Of a stretch of 64,000 nucleotides of DNA, positions 53,546 to 63,214 are shown in pieces. The notes beneath the pieces were generated by a model, which did no database searches, was not told the origin of the DNA, and saw only the letters and a program-made list of their open reading frames with translations. Within the stretch, counting starts at the first letter, position 1, and every line of letters starts with the position of its first letter. This DNA is from Hymenobacter ginkgonis (GTDB lineage Bacteria > Bacteroidota > Bacteroidia > Cytophagales > Hymenobacteraceae): assembly GCF_009755225.1 (NCBI RefSeq), contig NZ_WQKZ01000001.1:620001-684000 (forward strand). The letters run 5' to 3'. A program made the position numbers and the translations under genes.

Positions 53546-54892
53546 TTAATACCCTGGGTTTTGCTCTAAGTCTGGGTCAGCCACAAGGTCGTTGTAGGGG
53601 ATAGGGAACACCCATTTTTTCTGGTCTGTGACGCCAAGCACGGCGCCGGCGCGGCCCGTGCGTACGAGGTCAAACCAGCGGTCGGCCTCAAAGGCAAACT
53701 CCACGCGGCGCTCGTTTTCGATGGCCAGCAGCAGGTCGGCCGCGGTGGCGGCGGTGCTCGCGGGCACCCCAGCGCGGATGCGTACAGCGTTGAGGTCGGC
53801 CAGGGCCAGGCTCAGCTTGCCTTGGCGAGCGCGGGCCTCGGCCCGAATCAGGTACAGCTCGGCCACCCGCAGCACGTAGCTGGGGTCGTCGCGCTGGGCC
53901 GAGCGGCTGTAGAGGTTGCCGTAGATGGCCGCCGCGCCGTTGATAGTCGTGCTGGCTAGCAGCGCCGAGCGGCCGCCACCCACGGCCGGGTCGTTGAGCA
54001 GGGTGATGGCCGCCGGCACGGGCTGAAAATTGTATTGCCCGCCCAGCGCGCTCGGAAACCAGTTGTTCCACATCGTATTCGCGTCGGCGTTGCTGTAGCT
54101 GATTTCCAGCACCGATTCGGAGGTCAGAAACGGGGCCGTGGAGAAGGCCCGGTAAGGCGATACCAGGGCGTAGGCGCTGTTACTCAGTACTTGCGTGGCA
54201 TAAGTTTCGGCGTCGGGCCACTGCTGGCGGTAGAGGTGCAAGCGCGCCCGCAGGCCCCGGGCAGTAGCCTTCACGGCGCGGTTGCGGGTGGTGGCATCGG
54301 GCAGCAGGGTTTCAGCCTGGGTAAGGTCAGCCAGCACCTGGTCGTAGGTCTGGGCGAGGGTAGCACGGCGGGTGCCTTGGCCGTTTTCTTTGCTACGGGT
54401 GGGCGTGAGCACCAGCGGCACGCCGCCCCAGCCCCGTGCCAAGTCGAAGTACGACAAGGCGCGGATAAAGTAGGCTTCGCCCAGCAGCTGGTTTTTCTCC
54501 GTTGTAGTCAGCTGCGGGTCACTGACGCCGGGTAGGCCGGCCAGTAAGTTATTGGCCCCGTTGATGGCTTGGTAAATAAAAGTCCAAGTTTCAGCAATCA
54601 CCACATTGTCAGCACTCAGCGCATTTTGGTCGATTTGCAGGTACTGATTCAACGTGCCATTAAAACGCACGTTGTCAGCGGGCAAAAACCCTAGAGTAGG
54701 CCAGTCGAGCTGGTAGTAGTTCTGCACGCGGTCGTAGGCCCCGAGGGTGGCGGCGCGGGCGCTGGCGGCATCGGTAATGGCGCGGTCGTCGGCGAGCTGC
54801 TGCACGGGCTGGGGGTCGAGCAGGTTGGAGCAGCCGCCTACCCCCCCCAAGGCGGGCAGCAGCACGAGCAGGCGGAGAAAATAGTGTTTCAT
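53546..54892 (-). CDS. RagB/SusD family nutrient-binding outer-membrane lipoprotein
   Basis: The protein has 448 residues. The lipoprotein signal is LLVLLPALGGVGGCSNLLDP (Cys21). SusD features include an N-terminal NLLDPQPVQQ start, TPR-like helices, the segment AYFIRALSYFDLARGWGGVP and the C-terminal ENERRVEFAFEADRWFDLVR, ending YNDLVADPDLEQNPGY. It starts 14 bp after the SusC stop and forms the binding lid of the SusC transporter. The ligand is not evident from sequence; the peptidase downstream favours peptides over glycans. Confidence 0.95.
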   Translation of the reverse strand: MKHYFLRLLVLLPALGGVGGCSNLLDPQPVQQLADDRAITDAASARAATLGAYDRVQNYYQLDWPTLGFLPADNVRFNGTLNQYLQIDQNALSADNVVIAETWTFIYQAINGANNLLAGLPGVSDPQLTTTEKNQLLGEAYFIRALSYFDLARGWGGVPLVLTPTRSKENGQGTRRATLAQTYDQVLADLTQAETLLPDATTRNRAVKATARGLRARLHLYRQQWPDAETYATQVLSNSAYALVSPYRAFSTAPFLTSESVLEISYSNADANTMWNNWFPSALGGQYNFQPVPAAITLLNDPAVGGGRSALLASTTINGAAAIYGNLYSRSAQRDDPSYVLRVAELYLIRAEARARQGKLSLALADLNAVRIRAGVPASTAATAADLLLAIENERRVEFAFEADRWFDLVRTGRAGAVLGVTDQKKWVFPIPYNDLVADPDLEQNPGY

Positions 54893-54906
54893 GAGCTTGA
54901 TAAGGG

Positions 54907-57900
54907 TTACAATCCGACCGTCAGGCCCACCTGGAAGGTGCGCGGCTGGGGCACGGTGGCCCAGTCGATGTTTTTGGTATTGGCCACGCCGCTCTGGGAG
55001 TTTACTTCCGGGTCGAGGCCCGAGTAAGGCGTGATAGTGAAGAGGTTGAGCGCCTGCACGTACACGCGCAGCGAGTTGAGATGGGCCGCGCCAACCAGCG
55101 TTTTGGGCAAGGTGTAGCCCAAGGTGATGGTACGCAGCCGAATGAAGGAGCCATCCTCTAGGTAGCGGTCGCTCAGGTTTTGCACCACGCCGCCGTAGTT
55201 GTTGCTCGCCGCGTTGGTAGTTAGGCGCGGAATGTCGGTCACGTCGCCCGGCTTTTGCCAGCGGTTGAGCTGGTCGCTCAAGTAGCCAATGTTGCTCTGC
55301 GTGCCGCCGTGCACCAGAAAGAAGCGGTTCATATTCATGATTTTAGCGCCCTGTTCAAAGTACAGGTTGAAGCCAAAATCGACCCCTTTCCAATTAAAAG
55401 TGTTGGTGACGCCGCCGAAGTAGTTGGGCCAAGCGTTGCCCACCAGCTGGCGGTCGGCCACCGTTATTTGCCCGTCGCCGTTCACGTCCTGGTATTCAGC
55501 ATCGCCGTTTTCAGGGTTCACGCGGGTTTGGTGGTAGAGCCAAAACGAGTAGAGGGGGGCTCCCTCTTCGAGCCGGAAAATGTCGCGCGAGCCCGCCGTG
55601 ATGGGGGCGGCCAGCTTTTCTACCCGGTTCACATTGCGGGCAATATTGAAGGTGGTACTCCACTGCACCGTGCTGTTATTGACCCAATTGGCCGTTAGCT
55701 GCGCCTCGATGCCTTTGTTGCTCACGGCCCCGTAGTTTTCCAGCTCCGACGAGAAGCCGGTTTTGCGCGGCACTGGCACGTTCAGTAGCAGGCCCGTGGT
55801 GGATTTGTCGTAGTAATTCAGCTCCAAAGCCAGGCGGTTTTTGAGCACGGCCACGTCGAGGCCGGCGTTCCACTGCCGAGTAGTTTCCCAGCTCAGGTTG
55901 GGGTTGGCGAGCTGGAAAGGAGCCGTGCCGGGCAAGTCGAGGTAGTTGGCGCCGCCTTGCACCAGGCCCCGTGCGGCAAAGTCGCCGATGCCATTCTGGT
56001 TGCCGGTGCGGCCGAGGCTAGCCCGCAGCTTCAGCTCATCAAATATTCCCAAGTCCTTGATAAACTGCTCTTCGCCGAGGCGCCAACCCAAACCCACGGC
56101 CGGAAAATAGCCCCATTTATTGTTGGTGCCGAAGCGCGAGGAAGCGTCGGCGCGGGCGCTTACATCGGCCGTGTAGCGGTCCTTAAAGCTGTACGTCACT
56201 TTGCCGAAAAACGACACCAGCCCCGCCAGCGAGCGGCTCGACGAACCCGTTTGGGTCGCCGCCGAGGCGATGGTCGTCAAGTCATTGCTCGGAAACTGCT
56301 GCCCCGCTAAGCTCGTGCGCTGGAAAGTGTTGCGCTGCAAGGTGTTGCCCACTACCGCTTGCAGGGCGTGGTTTTCGCCGAAGGTGGTGCGGTAGTTCAG
56401 CGTTTGCTCGTTGAGCAAGGTGATGTCGCGCGAGAGGTAGGAGGTAGCCGTGCCCCGCGGTTGCCCGGCCAAGATGAGCGTGTTGTTGAAATTGTTTTCG
56501 TACATGTCGTTGAAGTCGATGCTCCAACTCGTGCGCAAGGTTAGGTTTTGCAACAGTTTGTACTCAGCGTATACGTTCGAAATTACCCGCGTGCCCACCG
56601 CGTCGTTGTTCAGATTGTTGATGAGGGCCAGGTGGTTATCGAAGCTGCCGTACTTGGCGTATGAGCCGTCGGTATTGTAAATCGGCAGGTTGGTGCGCGG
56701 AAACAGGGCCGAGTTGATGACGCCCACCGGGTTGTTATCGTTGCTGCTCACGTTGCGTTGGGTGCGCGTGAGGGCAGTGCTCGTACCGATGCGCAGCTTG
56801 TCGGTTACGGCGTTATCCAGGTTCACCCGGAAGCTGAAACGGTCAAAATTGCTGGGCCGCACAATAGATTCCTGCCGGAAGTAGCCTGCCGCCAGGTAAA
56901 ACTGCGTTTTGTCGCTACCCCCCGCCGCCGACAGCTGGTAGCTTTGGGTGTGCGCACGCCGAAACACGTCGTTCAGCCGGTCGTAGGTGGGCTGCTCCTC
57001 GGGCGTGCCCCTACCCCCCGACGCCACCGAGCGGTACGGCACCAGTGCCGCACTGCCGCCGTCGTTCAGAAAGCGCTCGTTTTCCAGCGTCGCTAGCTGG
57101 GGCCCAGTCACTAGGTTGTAGGTTTTGGGCGCCTTCGAGGTGGCCTGATACGTATCGAAAGTGATGCGCGTTTTGGTGTTAGCCTTGCCGCGTTTGGTCT
57201 GGATGAGCACTACCCCGTTGGCCCCGCGCGAGCCGTAAATAGCCGTGGCGTTGGCGTCCTTCAGGATTTCAATGCTTTGAATATCCGCCGGATTGATATC
57301 GGCAATGGGATTCGACGACACCTGGTTGCCCAGGCCGGTAGCCACCAGGTTGGTGTTATTGATAAACACCCCATCGACCACGTAGAGCGGGTCGTTGCTG
57401 GCGTTCACCGAGTTGCTACCCCGGATACGGATAAAGATGCCGCCGCCTGGCACGCCGGAGTTGGCCGATACCTGCACGCCCGGCGCGCGGCCCTGCAAGA
57501 GCTGGTCGGCGCTGGCGGCCGGAACGTCCTTGAGCGCATCGCCCTTCACGGTCGAAATGGCGCTGGTAAGCGTGCGGCGGTTCTGTTCGCTGTAGCCCGT
57601 TACCACTACTTCGTTGAGTTGCTGCACGTCGGTGGGTAGCGTCACGTCGAGCGGACCGGCCCCCACCTTCACTTCGCGCTTGGCATAGCCTACCGCACTG
57701 ATAATCAGGGTGGCTCCGGGGGCCACGCCAGGCAGCGAAAAGCGTCCATCGGCATCGGTCGAAGCGCCTTGGGTGGTGCCTTTTACCACCACCGTAGCCC
57801 CCGGTAGCGGGGTATGGCTGTCGCCGTCGGTGACGGTGCCAGCGGCCGGGGGCGCCCCGGTAGTTTGGGCCGCCACGAGGCTAGCCTGGCCCAGGCAGAG

Positions 57901-57945
57901 GGCCAGCACAGCTGCCCGCCCCAGGGAAAGGGTAGTTTTTTTCAT
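54907..57945 (-). CDS. SusC/RagA family TonB-linked outer-membrane transporter
   Basis: The protein has 1012 residues from the ATG at 57945 (MKKTTLSLGRAAVLALCLGQ), with signal peptide ending SLVAAQ. A carboxypeptidase-regulatory-like domain (about 35-115; VTDGDSHTPLPGATVVVKG) is followed by the TonB plug with the SusC signature (VPGGGIFIRIRGSNSVNASN; DPLYVVDGVFI). A 22-strand barrel then ends RTFQVGLTVGL. It imports substrates captured by SusD at the expense of the proton-motive force through TonB. A SAM-I riboswitch lies about 450 bp upstream in the same orientation with no gene between. Expression is therefore probably repressed when S-adenosylmethionine is high. A longer in-frame reading to 58104 is not signal-like and is rejected. 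Confidence 0.96.
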   Translation of the reverse strand: MKKTTLSLGRAAVLALCLGQASLVAAQTTGAPPAAGTVTDGDSHTPLPGATVVVKGTTQGASTDADGRFSLPGVAPGATLIISAVGYAKREVKVGAGPLDVTLPTDVQQLNEVVVTGYSEQNRRTLTSAISTVKGDALKDVPAASADQLLQGRAPGVQVSANSGVPGGGIFIRIRGSNSVNASNDPLYVVDGVFINNTNLVATGLGNQVSSNPIADINPADIQSIEILKDANATAIYGSRGANGVVLIQTKRGKANTKTRITFDTYQATSKAPKTYNLVTGPQLATLENERFLNDGGSAALVPYRSVASGGRGTPEEQPTYDRLNDVFRRAHTQSYQLSAAGGSDKTQFYLAAGYFRQESIVRPSNFDRFSFRVNLDNAVTDKLRIGTSTALTRTQRNVSSNDNNPVGVINSALFPRTNLPIYNTDGSYAKYGSFDNHLALINNLNNDAVGTRVISNVYAEYKLLQNLTLRTSWSIDFNDMYENNFNNTLILAGQPRGTATSYLSRDITLLNEQTLNYRTTFGENHALQAVVGNTLQRNTFQRTSLAGQQFPSNDLTTIASAATQTGSSSRSLAGLVSFFGKVTYSFKDRYTADVSARADASSRFGTNNKWGYFPAVGLGWRLGEEQFIKDLGIFDELKLRASLGRTGNQNGIGDFAARGLVQGGANYLDLPGTAPFQLANPNLSWETTRQWNAGLDVAVLKNRLALELNYYDKSTTGLLLNVPVPRKTGFSSELENYGAVSNKGIEAQLTANWVNNSTVQWSTTFNIARNVNRVEKLAAPITAGSRDIFRLEEGAPLYSFWLYHQTRVNPENGDAEYQDVNGDGQITVADRQLVGNAWPNYFGGVTNTFNWKGVDFGFNLYFEQGAKIMNMNRFFLVHGGTQSNIGYLSDQLNRWQKPGDVTDIPRLTTNAASNNYGGVVQNLSDRYLEDGSFIRLRTITLGYTLPKTLVGAAHLNSLRVYVQALNLFTITPYSGLDPEVNSQSGVANTKNIDWATVPQPRTFQVGLTVGL

Positions 57946-58389
57946 AAAGCCAAAAGGGTTGAATGCTGGCCGCGCCGGCAATCGGCGTGGGCTAGGCAAG
58001 GCGTGGCCCGGGTTGCTACAGCAGCACTCCTTAGCCCGCTTGCGAGGGACCAGACCAGTTGAAAAAAGCAGGCGGACGCATCCCCCGACGCCGCTCGTGC
58101 ACAAGCAGCCGGCTGGGCTTAGGAGTCTACCCGCAAAAAAAGGACGCTACTGCTTCGGACGAAACATCTTAGCTAGCAGCTACTTGCCTGCACGACGCAG
58201 GCGCACTGCAGCTAGCCAAACTAGCTGAAGCGCGAAAAACGGCAAACCCGAAATGAAAAACAGACGACGCTCTACACCTCCGGTTTGCCTAGCGCATACA
58301 TGCGCCAGCCAGCGGCCGACAACACGGCCGCAGCGTAACCAGGGGGGTAGGCGAAACTTGGGGGAGTAGGATAGTATCCACGGCAGCTT
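57946..58389 (-). other. Long leader between SAM riboswitch and susC
   Basis: About 445 nt are transcribed if the riboswitch controls susC. The leader contains the hairpin GCGGCCG-TGTTGT-CGGCCGC (about 58311-58331) and GCGCAT-GT-ATGCGC. There is also a T7 run in the sense strand (58135-58141), for which I cannot draw a clean terminator stem. No ORF is convincing. The expression platform is unresolved. Confidence 0.5.
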
Positions 58390-58481
58390 GTTTTTATATG
58401 GTCAGGACTTGGCACCATTCCACACGGTGGGGGTTGCCGGCGGTTCATCGAGCCTGTCTCTCCGCGCCTCTGTATAAAAAC
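58390..58481 (-). promoter_or_regulatory. SAM-I (S-box) riboswitch aptamer
   Basis: Read on the minus strand, the P1 stem GTTTTTATA/TATAAAAAC (9 bp) encloses the conserved core. The core has AGAGGCGCGGAGAGACAGGC, then GATGAACCGCCGGCAACC (P3 and the GGCAACC block), then the P4 hairpin CCCCCACCGTGTGG and ATGGTGCCAAGTCCTGACC (the GGTGCxAAxTCC block). These are the hallmark segments of the class that binds S-adenosylmethionine and normally switches off methionine/SAM biosynthesis or transport genes. Its orientation and position place susC as the next gene. Confidence 0.9.
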
Positions 58482-58708
58482 CATCCTGTCGTCAGCAGGG
58501 GGTTGGTTCGCCAAAGGTAAGGGCCGCTTTTTCAGAAAAGCAACTTATTTTTTCACTTTTGCTTCATTACCCAGCAAAATGGGCCGAGCGCTACAGCGCG
58601 CAAGCTTTTCGCCGGTATCGGTTTCGGTAGCAGTGGGCTCTTGCTATTGAGGTGAAAAGCCCGATTTGCCAGCTTAAGCAGTGGGTTCTAAAAAGCTTTG
58701 GCCAAGCC

Positions 58709-59925
58709 TTACTGCTGCACGAGCCGGCACGTTGCCACGCGGCCGCTCTTCGTCTGTACTTGCACCACGTACAGGCCCGCCGGCTGTTCCCGCAAATCCA
58801 AGGCGTAGCGCGTGAGCCCGGCCGGGAGCGGCGCCAGCTTCAGTAGCCGGCCTAGGCCGTCAAGTACCCTTACCTGCTGGGCCTCAGCGGGCAGCGCCAG
58901 CGTTACGAGGCCCTTGGAGCTAGGGTTAGGGTAGATGTGCACCTGCGGGGAGGCGCTGCCCGGGTCCACTGCCAACACCGTGCTCACGTTGGCCACCCAC
59001 ATGTCGGCCAGCGTAGAGGCATTGGACGCGGCCGTGTTGCCGCCCCACACATAGAGGTTATTGTTATAAATAGCGGCTGCTGCATTGCGGCGTGGCGGCA
59101 GGTTGGACGTGAACGAGCGCAGCTGGCCGGTGCGGGTATTGTAAGCAGCTAGGTAACCTTGGTTGGTGAAGTCTCCGACTAGCCACAGCCACTCGCCCTG
59201 GGCCACTACGGCTTGGTTAGAAACGGTGGTGGGCAGCGTGCCCAGCGCCTGCCATTGGTTGGTGGCCAGGTCGTAGGCATCCACGCGCGCCGAGTTCACC
59301 ACCCCGTTGTAGCCACCAATGGCGTAGAGCTTGCCGTTGACGGCGGCTCCGTACGTGGTCTTCGCCTCGGGCGGGGGCCAGGGTCGTCCAGGTGCTGGTC
59401 GTGGGGTTGAAAACCCGGAGCTGGTCGGTGTAGGCGCCGCTGGCCAGCTGCCCGCCGTAGGCGTAGAGCAGGCCATTCCAAACAGCTACCGCCGCCGAGG
59501 CGGCGGGTAGGGGGTTGCTGAAATTGGTTGCCAGTACCCCATCGCTCGGGCGCAGGCTGGGCATAGTTAGCAGCGGCCCGGTGCTGGTAGCCCCGTTGAG
59601 CACGTAAAGCGAGCTGGCACCCAAAACGGGACTGAGCAGCGCCGCTGTGCCTAGGCGGTGTGCCCCCATCTGCCCGCTGCTCAGGGGCCCGCCGCCCCAG
59701 CTGTTAGTCAGGGGGTCGTAGCGAAAAAGCTCATTGGTGTAGGCCGTGACGGGACTGCCGCCCCTACCATGTAGAAGTAGCGTTGGTCTTGGCAGTAGCC
59801 CATGCCGTAGCGTCCGCCATCTGATGGGTACCGGAGGCAGTGAAGGTGAGCGCGGTTTGAGCGGCCGCACTAATCCAAGCCAAAGCCAGCAGCAGGAAAG
59901 CCAGACGAGCGAGCAAGGGAGACAT
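58709..59925 (-). pseudogene. Kelch-repeat protein with T9SS sorting domain, three frameshifts
   Basis: The frame starts at the ATG at 59925 with a signal peptide (MSPLLARLAFLLLALAWISA). The frame must change near 59818 to continue DGGRYGMGYCQDQRYFYMVG. It changes again near 59760 to enter GGSPVTAYTNELFRYDPLTN and several kelch blades (LYAYGGQLASGAYTDQLRVF). It changes again near 59370 to enter YGAAVNGKLYAIGGYNGVV. The C-terminus is a T9SS type A domain (IYPNPSSKGLVTLALPAE). Kelch propellers here would be exported surface proteins. Frameshifts at G- or C-runs could be true decay or sequencing errors. Confidence 0.8.
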
Positions 59926-60580
59926 ACTGTAGCGAGGTTGACGAGCGAATACCAGGCAAGTAAAGGGCTTCGGCAGGCGCCAGCGCCAGTCAGTAACCCT
60001 GCCTTGTAGACATGCGCAAGATGATTCCTTAGTCGGCAGCCCGCATCCGTGCCAGCACGGAATGTAGGAGCCTGGCTTGTAGAACGATAAGCGCCGTAAA
60101 TTCCGGGGTTGCCACCCTTATTTGGCAACCCCGGCAGGTTGAGCAAATACTAAAAAATTCACGAGGGAGCGGCTAGCGGGCGAATAGATAACATTATGAA
60201 AATAAGATACATGCTTCAAATTTATGTTGCTTTAGAATTATTACACATTGATTCATAACTAGTTAATAAGCGACTGATGGTGCAAAAATCGCCTCTAGTA
60301 GGCGTAGTGTTAAAAAGGTATAAGGTTCGTAGTGAATTGATTAAAACTTATTAAGCGTTTTAAAACTACTCAAAGGAATAAAAGTAGGGGTATTTTTTTT
60401 GGGTCTAAAAACTGGGTTACTAGTCCAAAAAAAAGCCTCTGCCAGTGCTGGCAAAGGCTTTTTTAATACGTTAAAATACCAGTAAAAAACTGGGCAAATG
60501 GTAGGCTAAATGGAATAAAAAAGGTACTTTTGGATGTTCTCTTCCTGACTGGTTTTTCAGTCAGTTTAACCCCCTCTCGC
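59926..60580. other. AT-rich divergent region upstream of gyrB
   Basis: About 650 bp lie between the kelch start and gyrB. A -7-like TACTTTTG at 60525-60532 lies about 48 bp before the gyrB start codon. The only structured element is the terminator-like hairpin at 60427. No gene is seen. Confidence 0.55.
60427..60464. terminator. Terminator-like hairpin upstream of gyrB, no gene ending nearby
   Basis: AAAAAAGCCTCTGCCAG pairs with CTGGCAAAGGCTTTTTT with one mismatch. It lies in the divergent region about 100 bp before the putative gyrB promoter, so it might end a small unannotated RNA. Confidence 0.7.
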
Positions 60581-62602
60581 ATGAGTGAAGTAATAGAAAA
60601 GAAAGCCCCTGCCGATTACTCGGCCGATAGCATCCAGGTGCTGGAAGGGCTGGAGGCGGTGCGCAAGCGCCCCAGCATGTACATCGGCGACACGGGTATC
60701 AAAGGCCTGCACCACTTGGTATGGGAAGTGGTTGACAACTCTATTGATGAGGCCCTGGCTGGCCATTGCGACCTAATTCAGGTTACCATTAACGAAAACA
60801 ATTCCATTACCGTCCGCGACAATGGCCGCGGTATTCCCGTGGACTGGCACGCTAAGGAAGGCCGCTCGGCCCTCGAAGTGGTGATGACCGTGCTGCACGC
60901 CGGTGGCAAGTTCGACAAAGACAGCTACAAAGTGTCGGGCGGTTTGCACGGGGTAGGCGTGAGCTGCGTAAACGCGCTGAGCATCGACCTCAAGGTGAAC
61001 GTGCGCCGCAAAGGCCACCTCTACGAGCAAGAATACAGCATTGGCCAGCCGCTCTACCCGGTAAAAGAAATTGGTGATACCGAAGAGCATGGCACGCAGG
61101 TGCAGTTTTTGCCCGACCCCACTATTTTCTCCGAAACGGAGTATCGCTACGCCACCATCGCGGGGCGCTTGCGCGACTTGTCGTTCCTCAATAAAGGCAT
61201 TCGCATTACCCTCACCGACCGCCGCGAAAAGCCGGTGGGCGACGGCGCCGCGGGCCACGTCAACGCCGAGGGCTTCCGCTACGAGGAGTTCTTCTCGGAG
61301 GGCGGTCTGCGCGATTTCGTGAAGTACCTCGATGGCACCGAGCGTCCCTCGCTGCTCGCCGAGCCCATTTACGTGGAAAGCGAGAAGGGCGGCACGCCGG
61401 TAGAGGTGGCCTTGCAGTACAATACCTCGTACCAGGAAAACGTCTATTCGTACGTCAACAACATCAACACCATCGAGGGGGGCACGCACGTGGCGGGCTT
61501 CCGCTCGGCCGTGACGCGGGTGCTGAAGGCCTACGGCGACAAGAGCAAGCTGTTTGAAAAAGCCAAGGTAGAAATCACCGGCGACGACTTCCGCGAGGGC
61601 CTCACGGCCGTTATCTCGGTAAAAGTGCAGGAGCCGCAGTTTGAGGGCCAAACCAAAACCAAGCTGGGCAACTCCGAAGTGAGTGGCGCCGTGAACTCGG
61701 TGGTAGGTGAGATTTTGGCGCAGTACCTAGAGGAAAACCCCAACCAGGCCAATCGAATCATGGATAAAGTGATTCTGGCGGCTAAGGCGCGCATGGCGGC
61801 CCGCAAGGCTAAGGACATGGTGCAGCGCAAGAATATCTTGGGCTCTAACTCCTTGCCCGGCAAGCTGGCCGACTGCTCCGATTCGGACCCCGAAGTGTGC
61901 GAACTGTACTTGGTCGAAGGCGACTCGGCCGGTGGCACCGCCAAGCAAGGGCGCAACCGGGCGTTTCAGGCCATCTTGCCGCTGCGCGGTAAAATCCTGA
62001 ACGTAGAGAAAGCCCAGGAGCACAAGATTCTGGAAAACGAGGAAATCAAGAACATGATTACCGCGCTCGGGGTCACGTTCAACGAGCGCAAGTCGTTGGC
62101 GTTTGGCACCGATGACGAGGGCAACGAAACCGGCCCGTTGAACTTTGATAAGCTGCGCTACCACAAAATCATCATCATGACCGATGCTGATATTGACGGC
62201 TCGCACATCCGCACGCTCATCCTCACGTTCTTCTTCCGCTACATGCGGGCGCTAGTCGACAACGGCTACATCTACATTGCCCTACCCCCCCTCTACCTCG
62301 TGAAGCGGGGCAAGGAGGAGCGCTACTGCTGGACCGAGGACGACCGCGCCGCCGCTACCGACGAGCTAGGCCGCGGCCGCCCCGAAACCGTGAACGTGCA
62401 GCGCTATAAAGGCCTGGGCGAGATGAACGCCGAGCAGCTCTGGACTACCACCATGCAGCCCGAAACCCGCACCCTGAAGCGCGTAACGGTAGACTCGGCA
62501 GCTGAGGCCGACCACCTCTTTTCGATGCTGATGGGCGATGAAGTAGCTCCCCGTCGCGACTTTATCGAACAGAACGCCAAGTACGCTAAGCTCGACGTGT
62601 AA
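60581..62602 (+). CDS. gyrB: DNA gyrase subunit B
   Basis: The protein has 673 residues from the ATG at 60581 (MSEVIEKKAPADYSADSIQV); an upstream in-frame start at 60530 is not needed. The GHKL ATPase has EVVDNSIDEALAG (catalytic Glu49), DNGRGIPVD and GGLHGVGVSCVNALS. The transducer domain follows. The TOPRIM domain shows EGDSAGGTAKQGRN and DADIDGSHIRTL, and the C-terminal region has QRYKGLGEMN. It is the ATP-driven half of the essential type II topoisomerase. GyrA is not in the window. It is monocistronic and ends at a strong terminator. Confidence 0.98.
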   Translation: MSEVIEKKAPADYSADSIQVLEGLEAVRKRPSMYIGDTGIKGLHHLVWEVVDNSIDEALAGHCDLIQVTINENNSITVRDNGRGIPVDWHAKEGRSALEVVMTVLHAGGKFDKDSYKVSGGLHGVGVSCVNALSIDLKVNVRRKGHLYEQEYSIGQPLYPVKEIGDTEEHGTQVQFLPDPTIFSETEYRYATIAGRLRDLSFLNKGIRITLTDRREKPVGDGAAGHVNAEGFRYEEFFSEGGLRDFVKYLDGTERPSLLAEPIYVESEKGGTPVEVALQYNTSYQENVYSYVNNINTIEGGTHVAGFRSAVTRVLKAYGDKSKLFEKAKVEITGDDFREGLTAVISVKVQEPQFEGQTKTKLGNSEVSGAVNSVVGEILAQYLEENPNQANRIMDKVILAAKARMAARKAKDMVQRKNILGSNSLPGKLADCSDSDPEVCELYLVEGDSAGGTAKQGRNRAFQAILPLRGKILNVEKAQEHKILENEEIKNMITALGVTFNERKSLAFGTDDEGNETGPLNFDKLRYHKIIIMTDADIDGSHIRTLILTFFFRYMRALVDNGYIYIALPPLYLVKRGKEERYCWTEDDRAAATDELGRGRPETVNVQRYKGLGEMNAEQLWTTTMQPETRTLKRVTVDSAAEADHLFSMLMGDEVAPRRDFIEQNAKYAKLDV

Positions 62603-62635
62603 GACCGCGGATTCTACGGATTTTGTGTACGCAAG

Positions 62636-62663
62636 AAAGGCCACCCAATAGGGTGGCCTTTTT
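62636..62663 (+). terminator. Intrinsic terminator of gyrB
   Basis: AAAGGCCACCC-AATA-GGGTGGCCTTTTT, 33 bp after the stop, with an 11-bp perfect stem and T5. Confidence 0.92.
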
Positions 62664-62725
62664 CGTTGTGACAGGTAAGTAGCGGCCATTTTTTGCCGAC
62701 TAAAAAATCCGCGCTACTCCGGGGT

Positions 62726-63214
62726 CTAGTAATCGGTGCGGCTTTCTTTGGCGCGCCAGGCCTCGAATGATACCAGGGCTTCGTCGCGCAGGAACTGCTG
62801 CATAGGTAGGCGCCGCTCGGGCAGCGGCTTATCAATTTCATCGTAGATGAATTGGTCGTCGAAGCCAATAGCGGCCGCGTCGGCCTTGGTATTGGCGTAG
62901 AACACACGGGCTGGGCGGGCCCAATAAATGGCCCCTAGGCACATGGGGCACGGCTCGCAGCTAGTGTAGAGGTCGCAGCCGTCGAGCTGAAACGTGCCGA
63001 GCACCTGGCAGGCCTTGCGGATGGCATCGACCTCGGCGTGGCAGGTAGGGTCGAGGGTGCTGGTGACCTGGTTGAAGCCACGGGCGATAATCTGGCCATC
63101 CTTAACAATGACTGCACCGAAGGGGCCGCCAAAACCAGCTTGCATTTTTTCGAGCGATAGCTGGATGGCTTCGCGCATGAACGCCGGATTAGGCTGAGGG
63201 GAATCTAAAGACAT
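62726..63214 (-). CDS. Nucleoside deaminase (guanine/cytosine deaminase family)
   Basis: The protein has 162 residues from the ATG at 63214 (MSLDSPQPNPAFMREAIQLS). The zinc site is His59-Ala-Glu61 (TCHAEVDAIRKA) with Cys89 and Cys92 (CEPCPMC), the HAE...PCxxC signature of the CDA-like fold. The first helix-strand part has FGGPFGAVIVKDGQIIARGF. The length and the C-terminal FEAWRAKES suit a guanine-deaminase-like (GuaD/TadA-related) enzyme rather than TadA itself. It acts in purine or pyrimidine salvage. Longer reading frames up to 63433 run through a hairpin and are rejected. Confidence 0.9.
   Translation of the reverse strand: MSLDSPQPNPAFMREAIQLSLEKMQAGFGGPFGAVIVKDGQIIARGFNQVTSTLDPTCHAEVDAIRKACQVLGTFQLDGCDLYTSCEPCPMCLGAIYWARPARVFYANTKADAAAIGFDDQFIYDEIDKPLPERRLPMQQFLRDEALVSFEAWRAKESRTDY

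Noticed and set aside
58272..58514. 80-codon minus-strand ORF across the riboswitch
   Set aside because: It translates the conserved riboswitch core; the RNA structure explains the sequence better than a protein.
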